NCBI RefSeq assembly: GCF_025060895.1
Contig: NZ_JANZKV010000034.1
Coordinates: forward strand, 28,128 to 92,127
Origin: Stieleria sedimenti
Lineage (GTDB): Bacteria; Planctomycetota; Planctomycetia; Pirellulales; Pirellulaceae
Direction of reading: 5' to 3'
DNA: 64,000 bases
The translations under genes and the position numbers were made by a program. The notes under the pieces were generated by a model. That model did no database searches, was not told where the DNA came from, and saw nothing but the letters and a program-made list of their open reading frames with translations. Below, piece by piece: positions 26,589 to 35,196 of this stretch. The number at the start of each line of letters is the position of its first letter. The first letter of the stretch is position 1.

Positions 26589-27026
26589 TTAGACGCTTGA
26601 GCGGGCGAACTGAAGGATTTGCGGGGTGTTCAGTGCACCGGTTTGGCGGGCGATTTCGGATCCGCGGCGGAACAGGATGATCGTGGGGATTCCCGAGAGC
26701 GAAAACTGTGCCGCGGTTTGCGTGGCGGCGTCGGTGTCCAGCTTGGCGAGGATGAACCCCGGCGACAACTCCGCGGCGGCTTCGGCGAACGAAGGGGCCA
26801 TCATTCGGCAAGGGCCACACCAAGACGCCCAGAAATCGACGAGGATCGGGACGTCGGATCGCGACACGAACTTGCCGAACGATCGATCGGTCAACTCAAC
26901 CGGGGTGGCGGGCAACAACGGGGTTTGGCATTTGCCACAGATCGGTCGGTCATCGATCCGATCGCTCGGAACACGATTGACGGCGAGACAGTCGGAACAA
27001 ACAAGACTCAGTGGAGGTGCAGTCAT
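26589..27026 (-). CDS. trxC: thioredoxin 2 type protein with N-terminal zinc ribbon
   Basis: The 145-residue protein has an N-terminal CSDC and CGKC pair (about residues 10-13 and 32-35) that should bind zinc, as in TrxC of E. coli. A full thioredoxin domain follows, with the active site WASWCGPCRMM and the cis-proline loop SGIPTIILFRRG. It reduces protein disulfides in the cytoplasm and is linked to oxidative stress in other bacteria. A sigma-54-like promoter sits upstream at 27073-27088. The divergent Hsp20 gene shares the same intergenic region, tying it to the stress island. Confidence 0.9.
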   Translation of the reverse strand: MTAPPLSLVCSDCLAVNRVPSDRIDDRPICGKCQTPLLPATPVELTDRSFGKFVSRSDVPILVDFWASWCGPCRMMAPSFAEAAAELSPGFILAKLDTDAATQTAAQFSLSGIPTIILFRRGSEIARQTGALNTPQILQFARSSV

Positions 27027-27072
27027 GGCGATCGAGTTTGAAGGTTGGTGTGGGACGCGGCGTCACCACATG

Positions 27073-27088
27073 TGCATTTTATGTGCCG
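27073..27088 (-). promoter_or_regulatory. sigma-54-like promoter of the thioredoxin gene
   Basis: Read on the minus strand the site is CGGCACATAAAATGCA. The GG and GC doublets are separated by exactly ten bases as required at -24/-12. The match to TGGCACG-N4-TTGCW is good but not perfect (first base, G7 and T12 differ). The predicted start site is about 36 bases before the thioredoxin ATG. Confidence 0.55.
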
Positions 27089-27140
27089 CGCGCGGTCGTG
27101 TGAAACTTGTGCAGAGTTGAATAGGCTGCCGTGTCAACGT

Positions 27141-27159
27141 AGGGCATGCCGTGCATGCC
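27141..27159. repeat. GGCATGC palindromic repeat, copy 1
   Basis: AGGGCATGCCGTGCATGCC is an interrupted palindrome. It lies in the 383-base region between thioredoxin and Hsp20 and has a near-identical reverse-complement copy at 48254-48272. The rest of 27027-27409 holds two sigma-54-type promoters and no gene that I can support. Confidence 0.6.
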
Positions 27160-27298
27160 ACCAGGCCGTCAGCCATCGTCCAAGGCCTCCCTTATGCCAG
27201 AACGTAAGCCCACCAACGCTGGATGGAAACGGCACTCTGCGAATGCGATACCAAGGCGGCAGGGTCCCCACATTCGAAACGCTACACGATCGGGAAAT

Positions 27299-27314
27299 GG
27301 CACAACTTTTGCAA
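27299..27314 (+). promoter_or_regulatory. sigma-54 promoter of hsp20
   Basis: TGGCACAACTTTTGCA matches TGGCACG-N4-TTGCW at every position except one, with the exact ten-base GG to GC spacing. The predicted start point lies near 27325, giving a leader of about 85 bases before the Hsp20 ATG. The leader ends in a strong GAGGAGAGAGAG ribosome-binding region. Confidence 0.8.
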
Positions 27315-27409
27315 TTCGACACAAACAAAGAAGTGCACCTGCCTGTCTGCCAAACGGTGCACCGAAAGAGAATACCTGTACCACGTCTGTTTAAATTGAG
27401 GAGAGAGAG

Positions 27410-27874
27410 ATGGGACTTCTAACACGACACCGTTCTAGCTTTCCAACGGGCATTGATCGGATGCGAGATGAATTCGATCGCGCGCTACAAAACTTCTGGG
27501 GCGGGACCGGCGATTTTGAAAGCATGCTCCCGGCCAGCGAATGGCAGCCGAGCGTTGATATCTCGGAAGACGATTCGGCGCTGAAGGTCAAAGTCGATCT
27601 GCCGGGGATCAAACCCGAAGACGTCGAGATCAGCGTTAGCGATGAGCGGTTGACGATCAAGGGCGAGCGGAAAGAGGAAACCGAAGACGACAACAAGGAA
27701 ACGAAAGTGCATCGCATCGAACGCCGTTACGGATCGTTCTATCGCAGCATCGCCCTGCCTCCGGGCACCAAGGCCGATGATGTGGTGGCCGAAGCCGACA
27801 ACGGTGTGATCACGATTCACTTGCCCAAGGGCGAAGCGACCAAAGCCAAGCGGGTGGCGGTAAAAGCCAAGTAG
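27410..27874 (+). CDS. hsp20: small heat-shock protein (Hsp20/alpha-crystallin)
   Basis: This ATP-independent holdase has 154 residues. The alpha-crystallin domain begins near residue 45 (WQPSVDISEDDSALKVKVDLPG) and shows VEISVSDERLTIKGERKEE, the RRYGSFYRSIALP segment and the closing ADNGVITIHLPKGE. The short C-terminal tail ends in VKAK without a clear I-x-I motif. A GGAGAGAGAG run precedes the ATG, and a sigma-54 promoter lies 85 bases further up. It therefore appears to be under enhancer-dependent control instead of a sigma-32 or CIRCE type; no CIRCE inverted repeat is visible. Confidence 0.95.
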   Translation: MGLLTRHRSSFPTGIDRMRDEFDRALQNFWGGTGDFESMLPASEWQPSVDISEDDSALKVKVDLPGIKPEDVEISVSDERLTIKGERKEETEDDNKETKVHRIERRYGSFYRSIALPPGTKADDVVAEADNGVITIHLPKGEATKAKRVAVKAK

Positions 27875-27891
27875 GGTTGCCGCGTGAGCGT

Positions 27892-27923
27892 CGTCGAGTT
27901 GCTCGCCAGCGAGCAACTCGACG
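27892..27923. terminator. perfect 15-bp hairpin between convergent genes
   Basis: CGTCGAGTTGCTCGC (27892-27906) pairs perfectly with GCGAGCAACTCGACG (27909-27923) around a two-base loop. It sits between the stop of hsp20 and the stop of the convergent kinase gene. No U-run follows, so it may be a bidirectional intrinsic-like or stabilising hairpin. Confidence 0.6.
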
Positions 27924-27931
27924 GACGTACG

Positions 27932-29488
27932 CTAAATCGACATCTCGACGACGCTGTTTTGTTCGCTTTGAGACAGCGGTTCGATGCTGGACAGTTGGCC
28001 GTCCAGGACGTCCAGATCGGCATCCGAGGCGTCATCATCGCGGGCGATCCGGTCGCTGATGCGTTGCCGCAGCGTTTGCTCCTCGGCGTGGCAGTTGAGG
28101 ATCCCGAAGGTCGCCGATTCGCGGTTCGCCAAGGTCTCGAACATCTGGCGGTCGTCGCGTCGCAGAAATGTCGCATCGACGACGACCGAGTGGCCGGAAC
28201 GGAGGATGCAACGCGCCATCCGACGCAACCGTTCGTAGGTCGCGTGATTGGCGACTTCACAATACAGTTCGCGTTGTTGCCGTTGGTTGGGACGGTCGGT
28301 CGGCTGCATTCCGAAATGTCGCTTGCGTTCGATGTCGCTGCGGAGTCGGATCGCACCGTGCCGCTGGACGACCCACTCGCTGGCGGTGGTTTTTCCGCTG
28401 CCGCTGACGCCGTGGGTGATCCACAATGCGGGGCGATCACGCAAGGAGAACCGATAGGCCAGTTCGATGTGGTGCTCGCAATCCTGCATCGCGGTGGCCC
28501 GTTCGGAATCGGATAGACCGGGTTGCGACGCCCGCATCACCGCCACCTTGGCACGGATCATCGCACGATAGACCAAGTACCATCTCAGCACGACGAGTGA
28601 CGCATGGTCGCCGGTGTGTTCCAGGTAGGCATTGATGAAACTGTGCGACAGATCCATGCGGTCACGGGCGGCAAAGTCCATCGCGGCAAACGCCGCGTCG
28701 CTGAGCACATCGATCCAGCGAAACTGATCGTTGAACTCGATCCCGTCAAAGGGGATCAAGCGGTCGTTCCAGTGAACGATATTGGCCAAGTGCATGTCGC
28801 CATGGCATTCGCGGATGAACCCGTTGGCGACTCGTTGGACAAACACGCGACGGTGTTGTTCAAAAAAGGTGCCGGTCCAATCGCCGAGCACGCGTAGGAT
28901 TTTGGCCGACGGACCCGTGACGGCATCTTTAAGCGCGGCTAGGTTGTCGGTCGCGTTTTGGTAGATCAAGTCGATCGATCCGAGCCGTTTTCCATCGGCA
29001 TCATTGGGCAGTCGTTCGGCCGAACGGTGAAACTCAGCAACACACTGGGCTAATTCGAACACTTCGTCGGTCGTCAGCTTGCCGGCATCCAGTCGTTCAC
29101 TGAGCAGCGAGCCGGCCGGAAACCGCCGCATTTTGACGGCGTATTCCACCGCCGACCCCGTGCCTTCCACCACAGGTTTTCCGCCGCTCCAAGTCAGCGG
29201 GACGACGTCCAGGTAAAGTTCCGCAGCGAAGCGTCGATCCAGGCGGAGTTCCTGTTCGCAAAACTGTTTGCGTTTTTCGAGTGATGAGTAATCCAGGAAC
29301 GCGGTGCGAATCGGCTTTTTGATCTTGTACGCAAAATCGCCGACCAGAAAGACCCACGAAATGTGGGTCTCGTGCAACTCCACGTCATCCGCTTGGGCCT
29401 CCGGATAGGCCTCGGGGTTGCGAAGACCGTTGATCAATTCTTCGCTGGATGGGCCGTTTGCGGTCGCGGTGGCGTCGGCGTGACTCAT
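27932..29488 (-). CDS. bifunctional APH-like / P-loop kinase fusion
   Basis: The N-terminal 340 residues resemble aminoglycoside phosphotransferase-type kinases: FVGDFAYKIKKPIRTAFLDY-type ATP lysine region, then RECHGDMHLANIVHWND (catalytic loop with HGDMHLAN) and PFDGIEFND (metal Asp). The C-terminal part from about 350 has a Walker A GVSGSGKTTAS and looks like a zeta-toxin/AAA_33 kinase. This two-domain protein is common in bacteria and usually found near UspA, Hsp20 and PEP-synthase genes; its substrate is not known. It lies 77 bases after the UspA gene on the same strand and is probably cotranscribed with it. Confidence 0.82.
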   Translation of the reverse strand: MSHADATATANGPSSEELINGLRNPEAYPEAQADDVELHETHISWVFLVGDFAYKIKKPIRTAFLDYSSLEKRKQFCEQELRLDRRFAAELYLDVVPLTWSGGKPVVEGTGSAVEYAVKMRRFPAGSLLSERLDAGKLTTDEVFELAQCVAEFHRSAERLPNDADGKRLGSIDLIYQNATDNLAALKDAVTGPSAKILRVLGDWTGTFFEQHRRVFVQRVANGFIRECHGDMHLANIVHWNDRLIPFDGIEFNDQFRWIDVLSDAAFAAMDFAARDRMDLSHSFINAYLEHTGDHASLVVLRWYLVYRAMIRAKVAVMRASQPGLSDSERATAMQDCEHHIELAYRFSLRDRPALWITHGVSGSGKTTASEWVVQRHGAIRLRSDIERKRHFGMQPTDRPNQRQQRELYCEVANHATYERLRRMARCILRSGHSVVVDATFLRRDDRQMFETLANRESATFGILNCHAEEQTLRQRISDRIARDDDASDADLDVLDGQLSSIEPLSQSEQNSVVEMSI

Positions 29489-29565
29489 TGTCCTACCTGT
29501 TTGGGTTGCGTAGCACGGACCGCGATTGTGTCAAGCAACCTCGTTCAATCGACGGATCCGTTTTG

Positions 29566-30540
29566 TCAAGTCATCGGCAACATGCATGTTTCGATCGACT
29601 GATCATCTTCGCTGATGTGAACCGGGGATTCAAAGCCTTCGGGTTTGAGGGCGAGTATGGAACTGTTCAACTGACAGAGCAGGTTTTCGGCCGTGTTACC
29701 GATCAGGAATCCGGCCACGCCGGTCCGGCAGACCGTCCCCATGACGACCAAGTCGGCTTCGATGTCTTGGGCGACGGCGAGGATGTTGGGGGCAGCGGGA
29801 CCGCGACGCAGATGGACCTGGATGTCGTCGGCGTCGGCGAAGGGTTCATGCAACAGTCGATCCAGCCGTTTGCGAACCTTGGCTTCGCGTTTGGCCAATG
29901 CGGCATTGACTTCCTCGTCGCCGGCGCGTCGCCGCAGGGCGTGTTCCATCCACATGTCCCAGACGCTGACGACGTGCAGTTTCGCGCGGTCACGCAAGGC
30001 GATCGCGTACGCCAACTCGAGGATGTTGTTGTTCAAGTTCAAATGGGTTTCGTCATCGGCATCCAGGTCGATCGACGCGAGCACCTGTTTAAACTCGGGG
30101 TGGATCAGCGGTTTGAGCACCCAGACGGGACAGGGGCAGACACGCAGCAGCGATCGAGCGATGCTGCCGAATAAACGCCCCGTGGCCGAGACTCCGTCGG
30201 CCGTCTTGATGACCAAGTCGTGTCCGCCGGTGAGCACGCGTTTGGTGATTTCCTGTGCCGGATCGCCACAACAAACAAGGATCTCCACGGTGAGACTTTC
30301 TCGACAAAATTGATTCGCCAGTTGGACCAGCTTTTGCCCACGGTCCTCGATCATCAGGTGTTCAATTTCTTCGTGACTGGCCCCATGCGCCACCAGACCG
30401 ATCGCACCAGGCAGCGGCTTGACCACATCCATCAGCGTGACCACCGCCTTGTTCTCCTTGGCGATTTCAAAAGCCCGTTGAATTGCCGTCTCGGGATCGT
30501 TCGTTCCCGCGTAGACCAAGATGTTCTTAAATCGTTGCAT
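29566..30540 (-). CDS. tandem universal stress protein (UspA x2)
   Basis: Two Usp domains are joined: residues 1-150 (KNILVYAGTNDPETAIQRAF start) and 160-315. The second has a full nucleotide-binding signature (MGTVCRTGVAGFLIGNTAENLL). The first ends in a similar SARSLLRVCPCPVWVLKP segment. This resembles UspE. Such proteins help cells survive starvation, low oxygen and oxidative stress. A near-perfect sigma-54 promoter lies 35-50 bases before the ATG, and AGGA stands just upstream of the start. The kinase fusion gene follows. Confidence 0.9.
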   Translation of the reverse strand: MQRFKNILVYAGTNDPETAIQRAFEIAKENKAVVTLMDVVKPLPGAIGLVAHGASHEEIEHLMIEDRGQKLVQLANQFCRESLTVEILVCCGDPAQEITKRVLTGGHDLVIKTADGVSATGRLFGSIARSLLRVCPCPVWVLKPLIHPEFKQVLASIDLDADDETHLNLNNNILELAYAIALRDRAKLHVVSVWDMWMEHALRRRAGDEEVNAALAKREAKVRKRLDRLLHEPFADADDIQVHLRRGPAAPNILAVAQDIEADLVVMGTVCRTGVAGFLIGNTAENLLCQLNSSILALKPEGFESPVHISEDDQSIETCMLPMT

Positions 30541-30574
30541 TGCAGATTCCTAAGAGTGGTTCTACCTCTAGGTT

Positions 30575-30590
30575 TGCATGATTTGTGCCA
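30575..30590 (-). promoter_or_regulatory. sigma-54 promoter of the usp operon
   Basis: On the minus strand the site reads TGGCACAAATCATGCA, with GG and GC ten bases apart. Only two fixed positions differ from TGGCACG-N4-TTGCW. The predicted start site is near 30564, 24 bases before the UspA ATG at 30540. Confidence 0.78.
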
Positions 30591-30833
30591 AAATCAATCC
30601 ACGACGGATTGCCAAGAGTTTGCCGGGGGAGGCGCGCTTATTGTCGCGCCTGTGCGGAATTGGCGCGGAGGCTTGAGGCCGAATTCAGCGACCTACTTGT
30701 CGTAGCACGGGCGTGATGGGGGACCGTGAAGCCGAAGATGCAGGCTGGGCGTGGTGGTGTTGGACAGAATTTCGGCCGGCTTGACCCCTGCGCGGCGACG
30801 GTCGACCACGGGGGGAATCGAGCGCCGGCGCGA

Positions 30834-30849
30834 TGGTATGCACATTGCA
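30834..30849 (+). promoter_or_regulatory. sigma-54 promoter of ppsA
   Basis: TGGTATGCACATTGCA keeps GG and GC at the right ten-base spacing and has a complete TTGCA at -12; two bases in the -24 box differ from consensus. The predicted start is near 30860, 36 bases before the ppsA ATG. The 355-base region 30541-30895 also holds a GGCGCG/CGCGCC hairpin at 30631-30650 and no gene. Confidence 0.68.
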
Positions 30850-30895
30850 CGGCGTTCTTGTGGTTCTCCCCCAAACTTCAACCCCGGTAGGCACG

Positions 30896-33310
30896 ATGAG
30901 TACGGCAGCAGAATCCGCCACGGACCTGATTCGCTGGTTCGACCAAGTCGGGATGGGCGACGTCGCCGTGGTGGGCGGCAAGAACGCTTCGCTGGGCGAG
31001 ATGTATCGCGAATTGACATCCCGCGGCGTGCGGATTCCCAACGGGTTTGCGACCACGGCAGCGGCCTACCGGCGTCATTTGTCCGAGAGCGGGTTGGACG
31101 ACAAGATCCGACAGATCTTGAGCGGGATCAACTACCGGGACGTGGGGTCGCTTCAACACCACGGCAGGATTATCCGGCACATGATCTTGGACACGCCGCT
31201 GTCGGACGACCTCTCCCACGCGATCGTCAGGGCCTATCACGTGTTGTCCAGCGGTCGTGGTGAATTGGCCGACGTGGCGGTCCGCAGCAGTGCGACGGCG
31301 GAGGATTTGCCGGATGCCAGTTTCGCCGGCCAGCAAGAGACCTATTTGAATGTTCGCGGTCAGGCATCGTTGTTGGACGCTTGTCGTCGTTGTCTGGCGT
31401 CGTTGTTCACCGATCGTGCCATTTCGTATCGCACCGACCAGGGTTTCGACCACATGCAGGTCGCGTTGTCGATCGGCATCCAGCAAATGGTGCGATCGGA
31501 TCTGGCCACGTCGGGGGTAATGTTTTCGATCGACACGGAGACCGGTTTTCGTGATGCCGTGCTGATCAATGCCGCCTACGGGTTGGGAGAAAACGTCGTC
31601 CAGGGAAGCGTCAATCCGGACGAATATTATGTGTTCAAACCGACGTTGCGGACCGGACACCGTCCGATCTTGAAGCGAACGCTCGGATCGAAAGCCATCA
31701 AGATGGTGTACGACATCGGTGGCAGCAAGATGGTCAAGAACGTTCCGGTGTCGGACGACATGGCGAAACGATTCGCGTTGTCGGACGATGACATCTTGCA
31801 ATTGGCGCGATGGGCGTGCGAAATCGAAGACCACTACAGCAGTGTTCGCGGTTCGTTTTGCCCGATGGACATGGAATGGGCGAAAGACGGCATCACCGGC
31901 GAATTGTTTATCGTGCAGGCCCGTCCCGAAACGGTCCAGTCGCGGCGATCAGCCAACGCGCTGCAGCGTTATCACCTGAAAGCGGAAGGTGTGAAGCTGT
32001 TGGAAGGACGTTCGGTCGGAGAGAAGATCGCCTCGGGACCCGTTCGGCTGATCCGCGATGTCCATGAGTTGTCGCAGTTCCTTGACGGCGAGATTTTGGT
32101 CACCGACAAGACCGATCCGGACTGGGAACCGGTGATGAAACGCGCCGCGGCGATCATCACCAATCGCGGCGGACGGACCTGCCATGCGGCGATCGTCAGT
32201 CGTGAGCTGGGATTGCCGGCGATCGTCGGCACCGGCGACGCCACCGACCGACTTCGCAACGGCCAAATCGTCACGATCAGCTGCGCCGGCGGAGACACCG
32301 GCGTGGTCTACGAAGGCGAGGTGCCATTCGAAATGGAAACGATCGACCTGGGATCAATCGGGCGACCGCAAACCAAAATCATGATGAATGTCGCGACGCC
32401 CGACGAAGCATTTGCACTCTCGGCGATCCCCAACGACGGTGTGGGATTGGCGCGGGAGGAATTCATCATTTCCAACTACGTCAAGGTGCATCCCCAGGCG
32501 TTGTTGGATTACGAGCAACTGGATCCCGCGACGCGGGCCGCGGTCGATCAAGCCACCCAGGGGTATGACGACAAGCCGCAGTTCTTTATCGATCGCCTGT
32601 CCGAGGGCATTGCGATGATCGCCGCGGCGTTCTATCCCAAAGACGTGATCGTTCGGATGAGCGATTTTAAGACGAACGAGTACGCGAACTTGATCGGGGG
32701 ACGCCGATACGAGCCGAGGGAAGAGAATCCGATGATCGGATTTCGCGGCGCCTCACGTTATTACCACGAGAGTTTTCAAGCCGCGTTCGCACTCGAGTGC
32801 CAAGCCGCGCTGCGGGTCCGCCGCGACATGGGGCTGAGCAATGTCAAGCTGATGATCCCGTTCTGCCGCACCATCGAAGAAGGCAAAAAGGTGCAAGCGG
32901 AAATGAAAAAGAACGGATTGGTGCGTGGCGAAGACGGCTTAGAAGTCTACGTGATGTGCGAAATCCCCAGCAACGTGATCCTGGCCGACCAATTCGCCGA
33001 GATCTTTGACGGTTTTTCCATCGGCTCGAACGATCTGACTCAATTGACGCTGGGCGTGGACCGCGATTCGGCGATCGTGGCGCATGTCTTCGACGAGCAA
33101 AACGAAGCGGTCAAGCGGATGATTTCCAGCGTGATCGCTGAAGCGAAGCGTTGCGGTCGCAAGATCGGCATCTGTGGCCAAGCGCCCAGTGATTTCCCCG
33201 AGTTTGCCGAATTTCTGGTCCGCCAAGGGATCGACAGCATGTCGTTGACCCCGGATTCGATTCTGAAAACGACCGTTCACATTCTAAAAGTCGAAGGCTC
33301 TGGTTCCTGA
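30896..33310 (+). CDS. ppsA: phosphoenolpyruvate synthase
   Basis: The enzyme converts pyruvate, ATP and water to PEP, AMP and phosphate, feeding gluconeogenesis. It has 804 residues in the usual order: ATP-grasp domain (VGGKNASLGEMYREL near 20-35, RSSATAEDLPDASFAGQQET near 130-150), the phospho-histidine domain with His430 in RGGRTCHAAIVSRELGLPA, and the PEP barrel ending with FSIGSNDLTQLTLGVDRDS and CGQAPSD. The ATG at 30896 is taken because GGTAGG stands before it and the family starts here; the open frame extends to 30833. A sigma-54 promoter lies 47-62 bases upstream. Confidence 0.96.
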   Translation: MSTAAESATDLIRWFDQVGMGDVAVVGGKNASLGEMYRELTSRGVRIPNGFATTAAAYRRHLSESGLDDKIRQILSGINYRDVGSLQHHGRIIRHMILDTPLSDDLSHAIVRAYHVLSSGRGELADVAVRSSATAEDLPDASFAGQQETYLNVRGQASLLDACRRCLASLFTDRAISYRTDQGFDHMQVALSIGIQQMVRSDLATSGVMFSIDTETGFRDAVLINAAYGLGENVVQGSVNPDEYYVFKPTLRTGHRPILKRTLGSKAIKMVYDIGGSKMVKNVPVSDDMAKRFALSDDDILQLARWACEIEDHYSSVRGSFCPMDMEWAKDGITGELFIVQARPETVQSRRSANALQRYHLKAEGVKLLEGRSVGEKIASGPVRLIRDVHELSQFLDGEILVTDKTDPDWEPVMKRAAAIITNRGGRTCHAAIVSRELGLPAIVGTGDATDRLRNGQIVTISCAGGDTGVVYEGEVPFEMETIDLGSIGRPQTKIMMNVATPDEAFALSAIPNDGVGLAREEFIISNYVKVHPQALLDYEQLDPATRAAVDQATQGYDDKPQFFIDRLSEGIAMIAAAFYPKDVIVRMSDFKTNEYANLIGGRRYEPREENPMIGFRGASRYYHESFQAAFALECQAALRVRRDMGLSNVKLMIPFCRTIEEGKKVQAEMKKNGLVRGEDGLEVYVMCEIPSNVILADQFAEIFDGFSIGSNDLTQLTLGVDRDSAIVAHVFDEQNEAVKRMISSVIAEAKRCGRKIGICGQAPSDFPEFAEFLVRQGIDSMSLTPDSILKTTVHILKVEGSGS

Positions 33311-33369
33311 CAGAATGCGTGGCGGAGGTTACAACAGGAGCGTTGCTGAACCCCTTCTGTGAGATTTCC

Positions 33370-33753
33370 ATGACCGACGATTCACGAGCTCTGTTTGACC
33401 GACTCGGTGGCACCGCCGCCGTCGCAGCGATTGTTCAGGAGATGTACGCTCGGGTCCTCGACGACCCGGAATTGGCGCCGTTTTTCGAGCACGCCTCGAT
33501 GGACCGGTTGCAGACGATGCAGTTTCACTTTCTGGCATCCGCCTTTGACGGGCCGGCCGAGTATTCAGGGGCCGACTTGACCCGGATTCACGCCGGTCGC
33601 GGCATCACGGCGGTGCACTTCGCAAAATTCTGTGGGCACTTTGCCGATGCCATGGAAGATCACGGGGCATCCAAACGCGACGTCGATGACGCCTTGGGGC
33701 GACTGGCGCTCTACAAAGACAAAGTCACCGGCGACGCCAACGTCGATGGCTAG
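33370..33753 (+). CDS. glbN: group I truncated hemoglobin
   Basis: This 127-residue protein has the two-over-two globin pattern: DRLGGTAAVAAIVQEMYARV, DPELAPFFEHASMDRLQTMQFHFLASAF, and the proximal-histidine region LTRIHAGRGITAVHFAKFCGHF. It should bind oxygen or nitric oxide in the cytoplasm, useful at low oxygen or under nitrosative stress. The ATG at 33370 matches the family start; the frame is open from 33319. It lies 59 bases after ppsA, probably in the same transcript, which supports a low-oxygen or energy-stress role for the island. Confidence 0.9.
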   Translation: MTDDSRALFDRLGGTAAVAAIVQEMYARVLDDPELAPFFEHASMDRLQTMQFHFLASAFDGPAEYSGADLTRIHAGRGITAVHFAKFCGHFADAMEDHGASKRDVDDALGRLALYKDKVTGDANVDG

Positions 33754-33771
33754 CCGCTCCCCGGCGACGGG

Positions 33772-35196
33772 TCACTCGACCACGCTCAAGGGAGCCTCGG
33801 ATTCGTTGCAGCTGAATCGTTCCAGCAGGCGATAGAGTTTTCGTCGGTGAATGCCCAACACGCGAGCCGCCTTGGCCTTGTTGCCATTTTCTTTGGCCAA
33901 CACATACATGACGTGCGCTTTGGCGATGTCGTCAAGTTTTAGCGAATCGGGCTTGAAGGCGGATTCGGGATCGCGGCTCTCCGCCGCCTCGGGGGCACTG
34001 GCCCGGTCGGTGGTGTGACGTTCGACATCACCATCGACGCAATCGGCGATTTCTGAGGGGAGGTCATCGAGGGTCACGTCGTGGCCATCGGCCAGGATGG
34101 TGGCGCGCTGGATCACGTTGATCAGCTGACGCACGTTTCCAGGCCAGGCGTAGCGGTTGAGCGCGTCTCGGGCGGCCTGGTCGACGTGCCAGGGGACCGG
34201 CAAGTAGTGATCGACCAAACGGTCCACGTCGCCTTCACGTTCGCGCAACGGCGGCAGTTCCAGGGAAAGGACATTGACCCGATAGAACAAGTCCTCACGG
34301 AAATTCCCCGATTCGACTTCTTTGGTCAGATCTCGGTTGGTCGCCGCAATGATCCGGACCCGGACAAAACGTTCCTTGTGCGATCCGATGCGTCGCATCG
34401 AACCGTCTTCCAGGACACGCAGCAATTTGGGTTGCAACGAAAGCGGCAACTCGCCGATTTCGTCGATGAAGAGTGTGCCGCCGTCGGCGATCTCGAACAG
34501 ACCGGGTTTATCTGACGTTGCGCCGGTGAACGAGCCTTTCTGGTGGCCGAACAATTCGCTTTCGACCAACTGCTCGGGCAGCGCGGCGCAGTTGATCGTG
34601 ACAAAGGGTTTGTCGGCAAGCTTGCTGTTTTGTTGGATCGCCCTGGCCACCACTTCTTTGCCGGTCCCGCTTTCACCCTGGATCAGCACCGGCTTGTCGG
34701 TCGGGGCCACCTTCTGCACCATCTTGACGACCTGTCGCATCGACGTTGATTCGCCGACGAGCTCCAGGGCGGGCCGGCTGCGCGAAATGATCGCTTTGAG
34801 TTGTTTGTTTTCGCGACGCAAACGGCCGCGATCCCGAGCCAACATGCAGTGGTGTTCCAAGTCGCCCAGCGAACATGGCTTGGTCAAGAAATCGCAGGCG
34901 CCCAGCTTCATCGCCGAAACCGCCGACTCGATCGTCCCCTGGCCGGTCAAGATGATCACTTCCATCTCGATCTTGTCCTGCTGCACTCGCTGCAACAACT
35001 CCATCCCAGACATCCCCGGCATGTTCATGTCGAACACGGCAACGTCAAAGCTGTCTTGCGCGCACAGCTCTAACGCTTCGGCACCGCTCGCCGCGGCGCT
35101 GACGTCATGACCCTTCCGCTCCATCCAACGGGCGGAGGTTTCGCGGAAATCATCTTCGTCTTCAACAAGCAGGAGCTTGATCGGTGAATTGGACAT
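33772..35196 (-). CDS. NtrC-family sigma-54 response regulator
   Basis: The protein has a receiver domain (residues 5-120, phospho-acceptor Asp56 in VAVFDMNMPGMSG, Lys near 104 in FLTKPC), a sigma-54 AAA domain (Walker A GESGTGKEVVARAI; sigma-contact loop GSFTGATSD, where most members have GAFTGA; TLFIDEIGELPL; arginine-finger region) and a Fis-type helix-turn-helix at the C-terminus (KAKAARVLGIHRRKLYRLL). Start at 35196 gives the canonical receiver N-terminus. No partner kinase lies next to it. Five surrounding genes carry sigma-54 promoters, so it is the obvious activator of this island. Confidence 0.95.
   Translation of the reverse strand: MSNSPIKLLLVEDEDDFRETSARWMERKGHDVSAAASGAEALELCAQDSFDVAVFDMNMPGMSGMELLQRVQQDKIEMEVIILTGQGTIESAVSAMKLGACDFLTKPCSLGDLEHHCMLARDRGRLRRENKQLKAIISRSRPALELVGESTSMRQVVKMVQKVAPTDKPVLIQGESGTGKEVVARAIQQNSKLADKPFVTINCAALPEQLVESELFGHQKGSFTGATSDKPGLFEIADGGTLFIDEIGELPLSLQPKLLRVLEDGSMRRIGSHKERFVRVRIIAATNRDLTKEVESGNFREDLFYRVNVLSLELPPLREREGDVDRLVDHYLPVPWHVDQAARDALNRYAWPGNVRQLINVIQRATILADGHDVTLDDLPSEIADCVDGDVERHTTDRASAPEAAESRDPESAFKPDSLKLDDIAKAHVMYVLAKENGNKAKAARVLGIHRRKLYRLLERFSCNESEAPLSVVE

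Noticed and set aside
27169-27384. short minus-strand frames between thioredoxin and hsp20
   Set aside because: They cover the two sigma-54-type promoters and have no start signal or protein pattern.
29507-29522. sigma-54-like site before the kinase fusion gene
   Set aside because: GG-N10-GC spacing is present but five conserved bases differ; the gene is probably read from the usp promoter.
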